Source of the DNA: CAWCAL01 sp963695075
Lineage (GTDB): Bacteria > Actinomycetota > Acidimicrobiia > Acidimicrobiales > CAWCAL01
Direction: 5' to 3'
Assembly: GCA_963695075.1 (NCBI GenBank)
Contig: CAVOFR010000001.1
Location: 248,001 to 312,000, forward strand
Length of the DNA stretch: 64,000 nucleotides
Shown here one piece after another: positions 43,397 to 51,143 of the stretch (its first letter is position 1; each line of letters starts with the position of its first letter). Made by a program: the position numbers and the translations under genes. The notes beneath the pieces were generated by a model. That model saw only the letters and a program-made list of their open reading frames with translations, did not search any database and was not told the DNA's origin.

Positions 43397-43772
43397 GGGC
43401 CCGGGCCAGGTGACGGTGATCACGACAGAAGACCGACTCAGCGAGACGTTCGCCGCACTGGCGAATCCGACGCGACGGGCGATCTTGGCCCGTTTGGCCG
43501 AGGGTGAGGCCAACGTGAACGAGCTTGCCGAGCCGTTCGACATGACCTTGCCGGCGGTGTCCAGGCACATCAAGGTGCTCGAGAGAGCCGGGCTGGTCGC
43601 GCAGGGTCAACGAGCGCAATACCGGCCCTGCACCCTCGACGCCGGGCCGCTCGAGGCGATCTCCCGGTGGACCGAGCAATACCGCCACGTCTGGGAAGCA
43701 CGGTTCGACCGCATGGACGACTACCTGAACCAAATACAAACCAACCCGAAAGACGGAACACGAAATGGCTGA
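43395..43772 (+). CDS. ArsR-family transcriptional regulator
   Basis: A 125-residue winged-helix repressor. LSETFAALANPTRRAILARLAEGEANVNELAEPFDMTLPAVSRHIKVLERAGLV is a classic ArsR HTH of the subgroup that pairs with SRPBCC proteins, and ISRWTEQYRHVWEARFDRMDDYL is the usual C-terminal helix. No metal-binding Cys motif. The next gene (SRPBCC) overlaps its end by eight bases, so it likely controls its own operon. Confidence 0.92.
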   Translation: MGPGQVTVITTEDRLSETFAALANPTRRAILARLAEGEANVNELAEPFDMTLPAVSRHIKVLERAGLVAQGQRAQYRPCTLDAGPLEAISRWTEQYRHVWEARFDRMDDYLNQIQTNPKDGTRNG

Positions 43773-44262
43773 CACCGACGGTTCGCGAGACGCAGTGGTG
43801 ATAGAGCGAACGCTCGATGCTCCGGTAGCCCTCATCTGGCAGATGTGGACCGAACCCGAGCATTTCCGGGTTTGGTACGGACCGAACGGCGCGAGCATCC
43901 CCGTGGCCGACATGGACGTGCGGGTCGGCGGTACTCGGTTGGTGTGCATGGCGATGGACACGCCGAACGGCCCCATGAAGATGTGGTTCACCGGCGAGTA
44001 CCGCGAGGTCCTCGTCAACGAACGTCTCGTCTATACCGAGAGCATGTCCGACGAGGACGGCAATGTCGTGTCCCCTTCTGAGATGGGCATGCCCGAAGGG
44101 CACCCGGAGACGACCGAAGTCGTGGTGCAACTGGAGGATGTCGGCGGACGCACGAGGATGGTGATGACGCATGTCGGTGTACCCGCAGACTCCGGCGGTG
44201 CAGGCGGTTGGGCGATGGCCTTCGACAAGATGGCCGCTCACGTCCAGACGATCCGCACCTAA
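43765..44262 (+). CDS. SRPBCC/AHSA1-domain protein
   Basis: A 165-residue START-like fold protein. VIERTLDAPVALIWQMWTEPEHFRVWYGPNG opens the AHSA1 domain; FTGEYREVLVNERLVYTE and a C-terminal GWAMAFDKMAAHV complete it. Such proteins bind hydrophobic ligands or act as polyketide-cyclase-like enzymes, and are very often encoded with this type of ArsR regulator. It is a paralogue of the protein at 48786-49274. Confidence 0.9.
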   Translation: MADTDGSRDAVVIERTLDAPVALIWQMWTEPEHFRVWYGPNGASIPVADMDVRVGGTRLVCMAMDTPNGPMKMWFTGEYREVLVNERLVYTESMSDEDGNVVSPSEMGMPEGHPETTEVVVQLEDVGGRTRMVMTHVGVPADSGGAGGWAMAFDKMAAHVQTIRT

Positions 44263-44406
44263 TGGCTTCGGCGAGAAGCGTCGCGCGCCCTGTTCAGAAC
44301 GATGCCGGGCACCGTAGCGTGGTACTCGTCTGCGATCCTCAGGATCCAACTCGAGATGGAGGTGCTACGGTCCCGCCGCCGACAACTCGATGCTGTGGAG
44401 GCCATG

Positions 44407-44664
44407 ATGGCGCACATCTTCATCCAACACGAAGTAGCCGATTACGACGCGTGGCGCCCGGTCTTCGACGCCGACAAGCCGAATCGGGAGGCAGCAGGGG
44501 CCACCGATGTCGCCGTACTGCGCGACGCCGACAACCCCAACTCCATCTGGATGGTAGTGGAAGCTGACCCATCGATCGTCGAGCCGATGATGAGCGACCC
44601 CGAACGGGGAGCACAGATGCAGGCGGCCGGAGTGCTTGGACCTCCACAGGTCTGGGTGAGCTGA
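44407..44664 (+). CDS. Small dimeric alpha-beta-barrel (ABM-like) protein
   Basis: An 85-residue protein (MAHIFIQHEVADYDAWRPVFD...) with a conserved-looking DYDAWRP region and C-terminal GPPQVWVS. It resembles the ferredoxin-like dimeric barrel family that includes antibiotic biosynthesis monooxygenases. GGAGG at 44397-44401 lies five bases before ATG 44407, which rejects the longer frame from 44302. Confidence 0.75.
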   Translation: MAHIFIQHEVADYDAWRPVFDADKPNREAAGATDVAVLRDADNPNSIWMVVEADPSIVEPMMSDPERGAQMQAAGVLGPPQVWVS

Positions 44665-45055
44665 TCCGAACTTGAGAACCGTCCATCGGCGCAGACGCGA
44701 ACGGGGCACCGGCTGACTCCGAGGCCTTCTCGCGCGCGATGGAAGCGCGATGACGCCCTGACCGCTCGAACCGGTCTGCCTCCGATCCGCAGATCGTTGC
44801 TCCGCCAATGATCCGACTACACAGCCATCGAGCGACCGATGATCTCCTTCATGGTCTGACCGGGGTCGAGCACGGACGATGGCGGGCGTGATTCGTTGAA
44901 ACGATGGGGAAGTCGGACGGCGGCGACCACGGACGAACGAGTGCGGTCGCGCGATAAACGCGCGATGGATCGCCCGGCCCGTCCTTTCGGGAGTGGCCTG
45001 TTGCTTCGGTAGCCCGTCGTGCTGAGCGAGCCAGCATCGTTCGATGACGACCTGC
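44665..45055. other. Gene-free stretch with duplicated acyl-CoA dehydrogenase end
   Basis: No intact gene in 391 bases. The left half holds the duplicated segment described separately. The right half has a further GCGCGATAAACGCGCGAT motif near 44950 and nothing else I recognise. Confidence 0.6.
44708..44852 (-). repeat. Degenerate duplicate of an acyl-CoA dehydrogenase 3' end and downstream region
   Basis: On the minus strand, 44852-44817 encodes MKEIIGRSMAV followed by a stop, against MKEIIGRSMGV-stop at the end of the intact gene at 49945-51093. Similarity continues through the downstream non-coding DNA for about 140 bases in total (matching 49836-49977), with small gaps. This is a direct repeat about 5.1 kb apart. 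Confidence 0.85.
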
Positions 45056-45355
45056 TCAGCTGGTTTGCTGAAGCCGGTATTCCCTGACTACACGGAACCG
45101 GTTTGGCGTTGCCGATTCCATGTCGCCGTGCAGAACGTCCGGATCGAGATCAATCCCTCCCGGCCAGCACACCGTGCCGGCGACAGGGTCGACGCTGGCG
45201 CGGCCGAACGCTGTGTCATCGTCGATTGCAGCAAGTACACCTGGGAGCGCATCGTCGAAGTCCAGCTCTCTCACCAGGCCATCGGCGAAGACGATGCGCA
45301 GGAGGCGATCACCGAGGAACTCAACGCCGGTAACACGGACAGGACGAGCCATCAC
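45056..45355 (-). CDS. DUF2442 protein
   Basis: A 99-residue protein with VTGVEFLGDRLLRIVFADGLVRELDFDD, PGTVCWPGGIDLDPDVL and a short C-terminal tail, typical of DUF2442. Such proteins are often encoded beside DUF4160 proteins, as here, and the pair is suspected to be a toxin-antitoxin-like module, unproven. It lies six bases after the DUF4160 gene. Confidence 0.88.
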   Translation of the reverse strand: MMARPVRVTGVEFLGDRLLRIVFADGLVRELDFDDALPGVLAAIDDDTAFGRASVDPVAGTVCWPGGIDLDPDVLHGDMESATPNRFRVVREYRLQQTS

Positions 45356-45361
45356 CCCAGC

Positions 45362-45622
45362 CTACTGGAGCGGTTCGATCGCTGACAGGGAAGCGGGTTC
45401 CTGGGCGCGCTGCCAGTTGTCGAGTAGCTCTGTCTCGTGCAGCGCCCGCCATTGCTCGACGAGACGGGCTGCGGTCCTCGGCAATTCGCCACCGATCGTC
45501 GATCCGTCGTCGATGCGGATCAGAGCCTCATCCTCGGCGTAGATCGCATGGAAATGTGGCGGGTTGTGATCGCTGAAGTACATGAAGATCACGATTCCGT
45601 AGAACTCACTGAGCCGGGGCAC
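45362..45622 (-). CDS. DUF4160 protein
   Basis: An 86-residue protein with the family signature MYFSDHNPPHFHAIYAEDEALI (HNPPHFHA motif) and LVEQWRALHETELLDNW. It is the first gene of the DUF4160-DUF2442 pair. The biochemical role is unknown. It sits next to the IS110-type element, a usual setting for mobile stress modules. Confidence 0.9.
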   Translation of the reverse strand: MPRLSEFYGIVIFMYFSDHNPPHFHAIYAEDEALIRIDDGSTIGGELPRTAARLVEQWRALHETELLDNWQRAQEPASLSAIEPLQ

Positions 45623-46091
45623 GGTTTCACGCTAGGTCCGGAGCGGTCAGGAGGGTGACGCCCGATCGCGGCCTCGTTGGGGGTCTGGTTGGCGACGATT
45701 GGGCGTTGCGGTCGTCGACGGTGCAGAAACGCTGGTTTGCACCGTCGACTGCACCGGTTGGTCGATGGACCGAACGACCAGCGATCCAACGACACAGCGA
45801 CGGCCCTCCGGCTCCGTATGGAATGGGCGGGCCGTCGGCGGTCCAGGAGCGCCATGCCGAAGTCTGCTCAGGTCCGTGCGGACCTCTCGGCTCGCTCGGC
45901 CCACTGCTGACGATGTCGGAGGCTGACAGTGATGCTCGTGGGCCACGGCGGGTTGACCCATCGAGACTGCACCATCGGACCGCTGACTGTTCGGCACAGG
46001 CATGCCAGGTGCGCCTTCGGCACACCCAGCGTCGGTCGCCTCGCCAGGTGCGCAAAGCGCAACTGGCAAGACATCCCATGGGTGGTTGTTG
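45623..46091. other. Gene-free flank of the IS110-type element
   Basis: No supported gene in 469 bases; open frames here have no recognisable domain. It contains a perfect 12-bp inverted repeat at 45714-45749, and the left end of the insertion element presumably lies close to 46050-46091. Confidence 0.55.
45714..45749. repeat. 12-bp perfect inverted repeat
   Basis: GTCGACGGTGCA (45714-45725) and TGCACCGTCGAC (45738-45749) with a 12-base loop, in the gene-free stretch between the DUF4160 gene and the transposase. It may be a hairpin linked to the mobile element. Confidence 0.75.
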
Positions 46092-47279
46092 TCAAGCGGC
46101 GGTGTTGATTTCGATGGTGAGGTTGTTCTCGGGGCGGTGGGCCCAGGCGGTCTGTTCGTCGTAGCTGGTGTGGTGTCGGAGGCAGCCGTGGAGGATGCCG
46201 ACGAGCCGGTTCGCGAGCGCCCGGAGCGCCTGGTTGTGGGTGTCGCCGGCGGATCGGCGGTGGTCGTAGAACGCTCTCGCTCCGGGGCTGGTGGTGATCG
46301 CGCAGAACGCCCAACGATGGGTCACGTCCGCGAGGCGACGGTTGCGAACGAACCGGGCGGTGACGACGTGGCGGTTCCCGGATGCGCGGGTGATGGGTGA
46401 CGTGCCGGCGTAGTTCTTGCGAGACTTGGCGTCGGCATAGCGGTTCGGGTCGTCCCCGAACTCGCCGAGCACCCGGGCGCCGAGGATGACGCCGAGTCCT
46501 GGCAGGGAGCGGTAGATGTCGGCGTCCGGGTGCTGTTCAAAACGGTCGGCCAGCTCGGTTTCGAGTCGGGCGATCTGCTGGTTGGTCACGACGAGGACCG
46601 CGATCAGCGACGACACCGACGCGCCCAACGCGTCGGCCATCTCGTCGGGTGCCTCGAGGTGTTCGACCCGGAGGTTCTCGGCGATGTCGGCGGCGCGGGT
46701 GTCGATGTTTCGCTGACGGCCACCAGCCCGTAGCGCCGAGCGGATCTTCGCGACCGACATGGCACGGGCGGCTTGGGGTGTCGATGCTTTGGCGAGCACG
46801 GCGAGCGCGTCACGATCCGCGAGTTCCGGGAACGTCGCGACCGCGGCGGGGAAGAACTCCAACAAGGTCGACCGCAGCCGCAACACGGTGCGGGTTCGTT
46901 CCCAGATCAGGTTCTGATGGGCCCGTGCCAGCACCTTGACCGCATCGACCGCTGCGCTGTCGCCAGCGATCATCCGGTGATGGTGACGGTCGACCCGGAC
47001 CAGCTCGGCGAGCATCCGGGCGTCCCCGCGATCCGATTTCGCTCCCGACATCGAGTGTCGTTCCCGATAGCGGGCTGCCGCACGAGGGTTCACCCCGAAC
47101 ACCTGATAGCCCGCCTCGACCAGAGCCGTGACCCACAAGCCGCGGTCGGTCTCGATCCCGACCGCCACCTCGGCCGGGTCCTCGGCATGTTCGGCGACCA
47201 AGGCGTGGAACCCGGCGGTCCCCGCCACCCCCTCGCCCAGGCGTCGACGGGCCAGCCGAGTGCCGTCGACGTCGCACAC
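46092..47279 (-). mobile_element. IS110-family transposase, N-terminally damaged
   Basis: A 395-residue DEDD-type transposase, C-terminal part complete. AVGIETDRGLWVTALVEAGYQVFGVNP and SGAKSDRGDARMLAELVRVDRHHHR belong to the N-terminal DEDD domain, and SLPGLGVILGARVLGEFGDDPNRYADAKSRKNYAGTSPITRASG to the C-terminal transposase domain with its catalytic Ser. The usual N-terminal GIDW segment is missing. Upstream codons read SDHHEV-stop-VCDVDG, so a TAA interrupts the frame, and homology is lost by ~47300. Probably inactive. Confidence 0.85.
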
Positions 47280-47299
47280 TTACACCTCGTGGTGGTCAC

Positions 47300-47653
47300 T
47301 GGTCCGAGACCACGGGCGCGCTGTTCGCCGCCGCGGCCTACCACGACCCCGAGGATCCGGCGGACCGGGTCTTCGCCTACCTGGACTTCCGGGCGTCCCT
47401 GATCTCCGGGGCGCCAGCCGAGTACACCTGCCTGGTCGGGACGATGGTCCAGGAAGCCTTCGACGCCAGCCCCGCCGTGCGCGAGGCTTGCGCCGCGAGC
47501 CTGGCCAGGCACACCCAGAGCGTGCTCCAAGGTACATTCGTGCTGTCCAAGGCCGCCGACGATCCGGCGGTCGTGCACGAAGCGATCGGCCATCTTCGTC
47601 GATACCTCGAGTGCGTGCTCGGCCGCCCATCACCCCAGGAGACAGATACATGA
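47300..47653 (+). pseudogene. TetR-family regulator, C-terminal remnant
   Basis: In one plus frame 47300-47653 encodes WSETTGALFAAAAYH..., AEYTCLVGTMVQEAFDASPAVREAC and LARHTQSVLQGTFVLSKA, then IGHLRRYLECVLG. This is the ligand-binding C-terminus of a TetR regulator. The helix-turn-helix half is absent and is not found on the far side of the transposase. The remnant abuts the damaged transposase end. Its stop overlaps the next gene's start (ATGA), so it once led that operon. Confidence 0.8.
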
Positions 47654-47937
47654 TCATCGTGAGCGGCTGGCTGAGAACCGACGCCGATCGTCGCGAGCAC
47701 TACCTCGCTGCGTGCCGGCCCGTCATCGAAGCGGCCCGTGCAACGCCCGGTTGTGTCGACTTCCATCTGGCGGCCGATCCGCTCGATGCCGACCGCATCA
47801 ACGTCTTCGAGCAGTGGGAGAACGTCGAATCGGTCGAGCAGTTTCGCCAGGCCGGCCCGGACACCGAGATGGCCGAAGCGATCCGCTCTGCCGACGTTCA
47901 ACAACACGAGATCGCCACGACGATCCCGTTGACCTGA
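47650..47937 (+). CDS. Antibiotic biosynthesis monooxygenase (ABM) domain protein
   Basis: A 95-residue ferredoxin-like dimeric barrel: IIVSGWLRTDADRREHYLAACRPVIEAARATPGCVDFHLAADPLDADRINVFEQW. The PGC..F and FEQW features match ABM proteins, some of which oxidise aromatic substrates while many are uncharacterised. AGGAG nine bases before ATG 47650. Likely formerly controlled by the broken TetR gene. Confidence 0.9.
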   Translation: MIIVSGWLRTDADRREHYLAACRPVIEAARATPGCVDFHLAADPLDADRINVFEQWENVESVEQFRQAGPDTEMAEAIRSADVQQHEIATTIPLT

Positions 47938-47948
47938 GAGAAGGGACC

Positions 47949-48302
47949 ATGTCCGCTGAGGAGATCGACGAGTACCTCGCGGGACAAGACGAACCGAAAC
48001 GCGACACTCTCGAGCAGCTTCGCCTCTCGATCCTCCGAGCCGCTCCCGAAGCAGAGCAGGGCCTCGCCTACGGCGTGCCAGCCTTCCGGGTCGACGGCAA
48101 GGTCATCGCCGGATTCTCAGCCGCCAAGAACCACCTCAGCTACCTCCCACACAGCGGCACCGTGCTGGCCACGCTCCGAGCGGCCGACCTCGAAGGCCTC
48201 TCGGCCTCGAAAGGGGCACTCAAGTTCCCGATCGACACCCCGCTCCCAGATGACCTCGTCGCCCAGCTCATCACCGCTCGACTCACCGAGATCGCCGGCT
48301 GA
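47949..48302 (+). CDS. DUF1801 protein (YdhG/YjbR/CyaY-like)
   Basis: A 117-residue protein: EEIDEYLAGQDEPKRDTLEQLR, GLAYGVPAFRVDGKVIAGFSAAKNHLSYLPHSG and LKFPIDTPLPDDLVAQLI. This is the DUF1801 fold, once suggested to act as an iron chaperone in Bacillus. It lies 11 bases after the ABM gene. Confidence 0.88.
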   Translation: MSAEEIDEYLAGQDEPKRDTLEQLRLSILRAAPEAEQGLAYGVPAFRVDGKVIAGFSAAKNHLSYLPHSGTVLATLRAADLEGLSASKGALKFPIDTPLPDDLVAQLITARLTEIAG

Positions 48303-48378
48303 ACCCGGAGTACCCGCAGCGGATGCTCATTTCCGATGTTGTGCCGACGAACAACGAATCTCTGGCTACCGTGGCGTC

Positions 48379-48645
48379 GTGGGTAGTACGCGAGTTCCCG
48401 GCGGTGTAGTGCACGACCTGCCGGGCGATCTCCGCTCGGCGCTCGTCGGCAACGCCGTAGCCCTCGCGGCATGGAAGGACATCACTCCGCTGGCCCGCAA
48501 CGAGTTCATCTGTTGGGTCGAGGACGCGAAGCAGGAGGCGACCCGCGAACGGCGCATTCGTCGGACCCAGGAGGAGCTCGAGGAAGGCCAGCGACGACCG
48601 TGCTGCTGGCCGGGCTGCAAGCACCGCGAGCGCAAGGGCAAGTAG
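48379..48645 (+). CDS. YdeI/OmdA-type small protein
   Basis: An 88-residue protein: DLPGDLRSALVGNAVALAAWKDITPLARNEFICWVEDAKQEATRERRIRRTQEELEEGQRRPCCWPGC. It is the C-terminal, most conserved part of YdeI/bacteriocin-protection-like proteins. It probably starts at GTG 48379 (VGSTRVPG). The function is not established. Confidence 0.82.
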   Translation: MGSTRVPGGVVHDLPGDLRSALVGNAVALAAWKDITPLARNEFICWVEDAKQEATRERRIRRTQEELEEGQRRPCCWPGCKHRERKGK

Positions 48646-48785
48646 CCGCCCAGCGCCTGCTCCCGCGAAGCGACAAGCCGCTCACCTAGTTCACGGCCCG
48701 ACACGAGATCACGCAGCCTGCGGCTCACGATCGCGTCGGCGAGTCTCGCTCGCTCAACCGGCGATCGGTGACGCTCTCGTGGGAT

Positions 48786-49274
48786 TCAGGCGACGCCGAG
48801 ATGGCGAGCGAGCTTCTGCATCGTCTGCAGGCCGAGCTCGACCGCGCCGAAGCCGATGGTTGCGTCCCGCCTCTCGACGGTCGGGTGGAGCTGTCGCAGC
48901 GTCAGCACGGTCTTTCCGTCTGCTTGTTCATCGATGGTGATCGTCAGTCGGAAGCGGTCTGGGTCATCGTCGGTGTCGGACCCGTGGTCCATCACCAGCC
49001 TCTGGCCCGGAACGATCTCGAGGTAGTCGAAGCGGTTCGTGTACAGGGTGCCGTCCGCGGAGGTCATGTCGAAGCGCGATCGGCCACCCGGGCGTACGTC
49101 CATCTCGTGAAGAGTGCAGGTGAAGCCCTCGGGGCCGAACCACCGGCAGAAGGCATCTGCATCGGTCCACGCGGCGAACACCGCATCGCGGCTCGCTTCG
49201 AGAACTCGAACGAGGACGATCTCACGGTCGAGCGCCCACGTCGTCGGGTCGGTGCGGGTCGGGTTGTTCGTCAT
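48786..49274 (-). CDS. SRPBCC/AHSA1-domain protein (paralogue 2)
   Basis: A 162-residue START-like protein: VLEASRDAVFAAWTDADAFCRWFGPEGFTC, NRFDYLEIVPGQRLVMDHG and ELGLQTMQKLARHL. It is encoded downstream of ArsR 2 with an ATGA overlap. The arrangement repeats the pair at 43.4-44.3 kb in the opposite orientation. Confidence 0.9.
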   Translation of the reverse strand: MTNNPTRTDPTTWALDREIVLVRVLEASRDAVFAAWTDADAFCRWFGPEGFTCTLHEMDVRPGGRSRFDMTSADGTLYTNRFDYLEIVPGQRLVMDHGSDTDDDPDRFRLTITIDEQADGKTVLTLRQLHPTVERRDATIGFGAVELGLQTMQKLARHLGVA

Positions 49275-49636
49275 GTCTTCTCCGGTGTCGGTTGGGATTC
49301 GGTTTGGTCCGACGTGCGCTGGAGGTGCGCGTCGAGGCGGTCGAGGCGGTGTTCCCATGAGGTTCGGGTGTGCTCGGCCCACGCCGCGATCTCGATAAGT
49401 GGCTCCGGCCGCAGTTGGCAGGGCCGCCGTTGGCCATCCCGGCTGCGACTGATCAGGCCTGACTGCTCGAGGACTTTCAGGTGGCGGGAGATGGCCGGGA
49501 GGCTGATCGGGAAAGGTTCGGCCAGCTCGAGCACGGTTGCTTCACCGTCGGCCAGCAGACGCACGATCGAGCGTCGGGTGGGGTCTGACAACGCTGCGAA
49601 GACGACGTCGAACCGGTCGGGAGCCGTCACGGTCAT
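49271..49636 (-). CDS. ArsR-family transcriptional regulator (paralogue 2)
   Basis: A 121-residue winged-helix repressor: VVFAALSDPTRRSIVRLLADGEATVLELAEPFPISLPAISRHLKVLEQSGLISRSRDGQRRPCQL. Same subgroup as the ArsR at 43395. The C-terminal helix (HTRTSWEHRLDRLDAHL) is typical. An AT-rich region resembling the locus 1 element overlaps its promoter. Confidence 0.93.
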   Translation of the reverse strand: MTVTAPDRFDVVFAALSDPTRRSIVRLLADGEATVLELAEPFPISLPAISRHLKVLEQSGLISRSRDGQRRPCQLRPEPLIEIAAWAEHTRTSWEHRLDRLDAHLQRTSDQTESQPTPEKT

Positions 49637-49670
49637 CGTCGTTGTCGCCCCGTTGGATATTTCATAGAAC

Positions 49671-49696
49671 AGTTATTTAACACGATAGCTAAATAT
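49671..49696. promoter_or_regulatory. Candidate ArsR operator, locus 2
   Basis: AGTTATTTA and AGCTAAATA as direct repeats 16 bases apart, matching AGTTAATTA/CGTTAAGTA at locus 1. On the minus strand it overlaps the -10 element of the ArsR 2 promoter. Confidence 0.5.
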
Positions 49697-49702
49697 TGTA
49701 AA
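49675..49702 (-). promoter_or_regulatory. Candidate promoter of ArsR 2
   Basis: On the minus strand TTTACA (49702-49697) and TTAAAT (49680-49675) are separated by 16 bases, ~39 bases ahead of the ArsR 2 ATG. The operator-like repeats occupy the spacer and -10. Confidence 0.45.
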
Positions 49703-49944
49703 TGTTGCCGGTGTGTCCAAGCGGCACCCGACCCCAAGGTGTGCCGATTGGTGGCACCCATTTCGCTCCGGACTCAAGACCACGCACCCGGCTCCATAGC
49801 GGCACTCACTTCTGATCGGGCCGGGGCTGGTGCTCGACGGGGCTCCAGCTGACTTCCAGGCTCGCTCACGCGCGATGAACGCGCGATGAACGCTCGGATC
49901 GGGCTGCCGCCGATCCGCAGATCGTTGGCCCAGCAACGATCGTT

Positions 49945-51093
49945 CTACACGCCCATCGAGCGACCGATGATCTCCTTCATGATCTCGGTCGTGCCGCCGT
50001 AGATCGTCTGGATCCGGGCGTCGACGTAGGCCTGTGCGATCGGGTACTCGAGCATGTAGCCGTACCCGCCGTGGAGCTGGAGACAGGTGTCGACGGTTCG
50101 CTTCTGGAGTTCGGTCGTCCACCACTTCGCCATGGCCGCTTCCTCGGCGGTGAGCACTCCCTCGTTGAGAGCGATGACGCAATCGTCGACGAACCGCTCA
50201 CCGATGGTGATCTCGGTCTGCATCTCGGCGAGCTGGAACCGGGTGTTCTGGAACGTTCCGATCGGCTTGCCGAAGGCCTCGCGCTCCTTGCAGTACTCGA
50301 GCGTGTAGGTGAGGGCTGTGCGGGCGGCTGCGATAGCGGAGGCGGCGATGCTGAGCCGCTCCTGGGGGAGCTTGTCGACCAGCTGGATGAATCCGGTTCC
50401 CTCCTCTCCGATGAGGTTCTCGACGGGCACCTTGACATCGTCGAAGAAGAGCTCGGCCGTGTCCTGGCTGTGCATCCCGATCTTGTCGAGGTTCCGGCCC
50501 CGGGTGAAGCCCTCCATGCCCTCCTCGATGACCAGCATGCTCATGCCCTTGTGGCGCTCCTGCGGGTCGGTCTTGACCGCGGTGATGGCCAGATCGGCGT
50601 TGATGCCGTTGGTGATGAAGGTCTTCGACCCGTTCACGACGTAGACGTCGCCGTCGCGGATCGCCGTGGTCTTCATCCCGGCCAGATCGCTCCCTGCGAC
50701 CGGCTCGGTCATGCAGATGGCCGTGAGGAGCTCGCCCGAGCACATCCCCGGCAACCAGCGGGCCTTCTGCTCCTCGGTGGTGCCCTTCAGGATGTACGGA
50801 GCACACACGTCGTTGTGCAGGTTGATGACGGTACCGGCCCCGGTGACCCGGGCGCGTTGGACCTCTTCGTTGGTGATCAGGTTGTAGCGGAAGTCGTCGA
50901 CGCCGCCCCCGCCGTATTCGGCTGGCGCGGCCATGCAGAGGAATCCCGCCGCGCCGGCTGCCAGAACCATCTCACGAGGGGTTATGCCCTCTTTCTCCCA
51001 CGTCTCGAAGTTGGGGACCACCTCGCGCTCCAGGAATGACCGGAACGCTTGCCGGAACATGTCGTGTTCCTCGTCGAAGATGGATCGTTCCAC
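49945..51093 (-). CDS. Acyl-CoA dehydrogenase
   Basis: A 382-residue flavoenzyme of fatty-acid or branched-chain acyl-CoA oxidation. MTEPVAGSDLAGMKTTA, FITNGINADLAI, the DxxFxxV-like ELFFDDVKVP block, KEREAFGKPIGTFQNTRF and the C-terminal GGYGYMLEYPIAQAYVDARIQTIYGGTTEIMKEIIGRSM are all present. Gly stands where MCAD has its catalytic Glu (YGGT rather than YEGT), as in long-chain or isovaleryl-type enzymes. A fragment of its 3' end is duplicated at 44.8 kb. Confidence 0.95.
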   Translation of the reverse strand: MERSIFDEEHDMFRQAFRSFLEREVVPNFETWEKEGITPREMVLAAGAAGFLCMAAPAEYGGGGVDDFRYNLITNEEVQRARVTGAGTVINLHNDVCAPYILKGTTEEQKARWLPGMCSGELLTAICMTEPVAGSDLAGMKTTAIRDGDVYVVNGSKTFITNGINADLAITAVKTDPQERHKGMSMLVIEEGMEGFTRGRNLDKIGMHSQDTAELFFDDVKVPVENLIGEEGTGFIQLVDKLPQERLSIAASAIAAARTALTYTLEYCKEREAFGKPIGTFQNTRFQLAEMQTEITIGERFVDDCVIALNEGVLTAEEAAMAKWWTTELQKRTVDTCLQLHGGYGYMLEYPIAQAYVDARIQTIYGGTTEIMKEIIGRSMGV

Positions 51094-51143
51094 CTGTTGC
51101 CTCCATGCTCAGGGGTTGAGAGGCGGCCGCGCCTCGCTCGGCA

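Larger units (their letters stand above)
49637..49944. other. Intergenic region between ArsR 2 and the acyl-CoA dehydrogenase
   Basis: 308 bases without a gene. The left part holds the ArsR 2 promoter and operator; the right part (49836 onward) is one copy of the ~140-bp duplication, including the tandem CGCGCGATGAACGCGCGATG motif. Confidence 0.6.

Noticed and set aside
44302..44406. Longer start for the ABM-like protein
   Set aside because: The added 35 residues look non-coding, while GGAGG stands five bases before ATG 44407.
45655..46164. Plus-strand open frame beside the transposase
   Set aside because: No domain, no ribosome site, runs into the transposase antisense; treated as a shadow frame.
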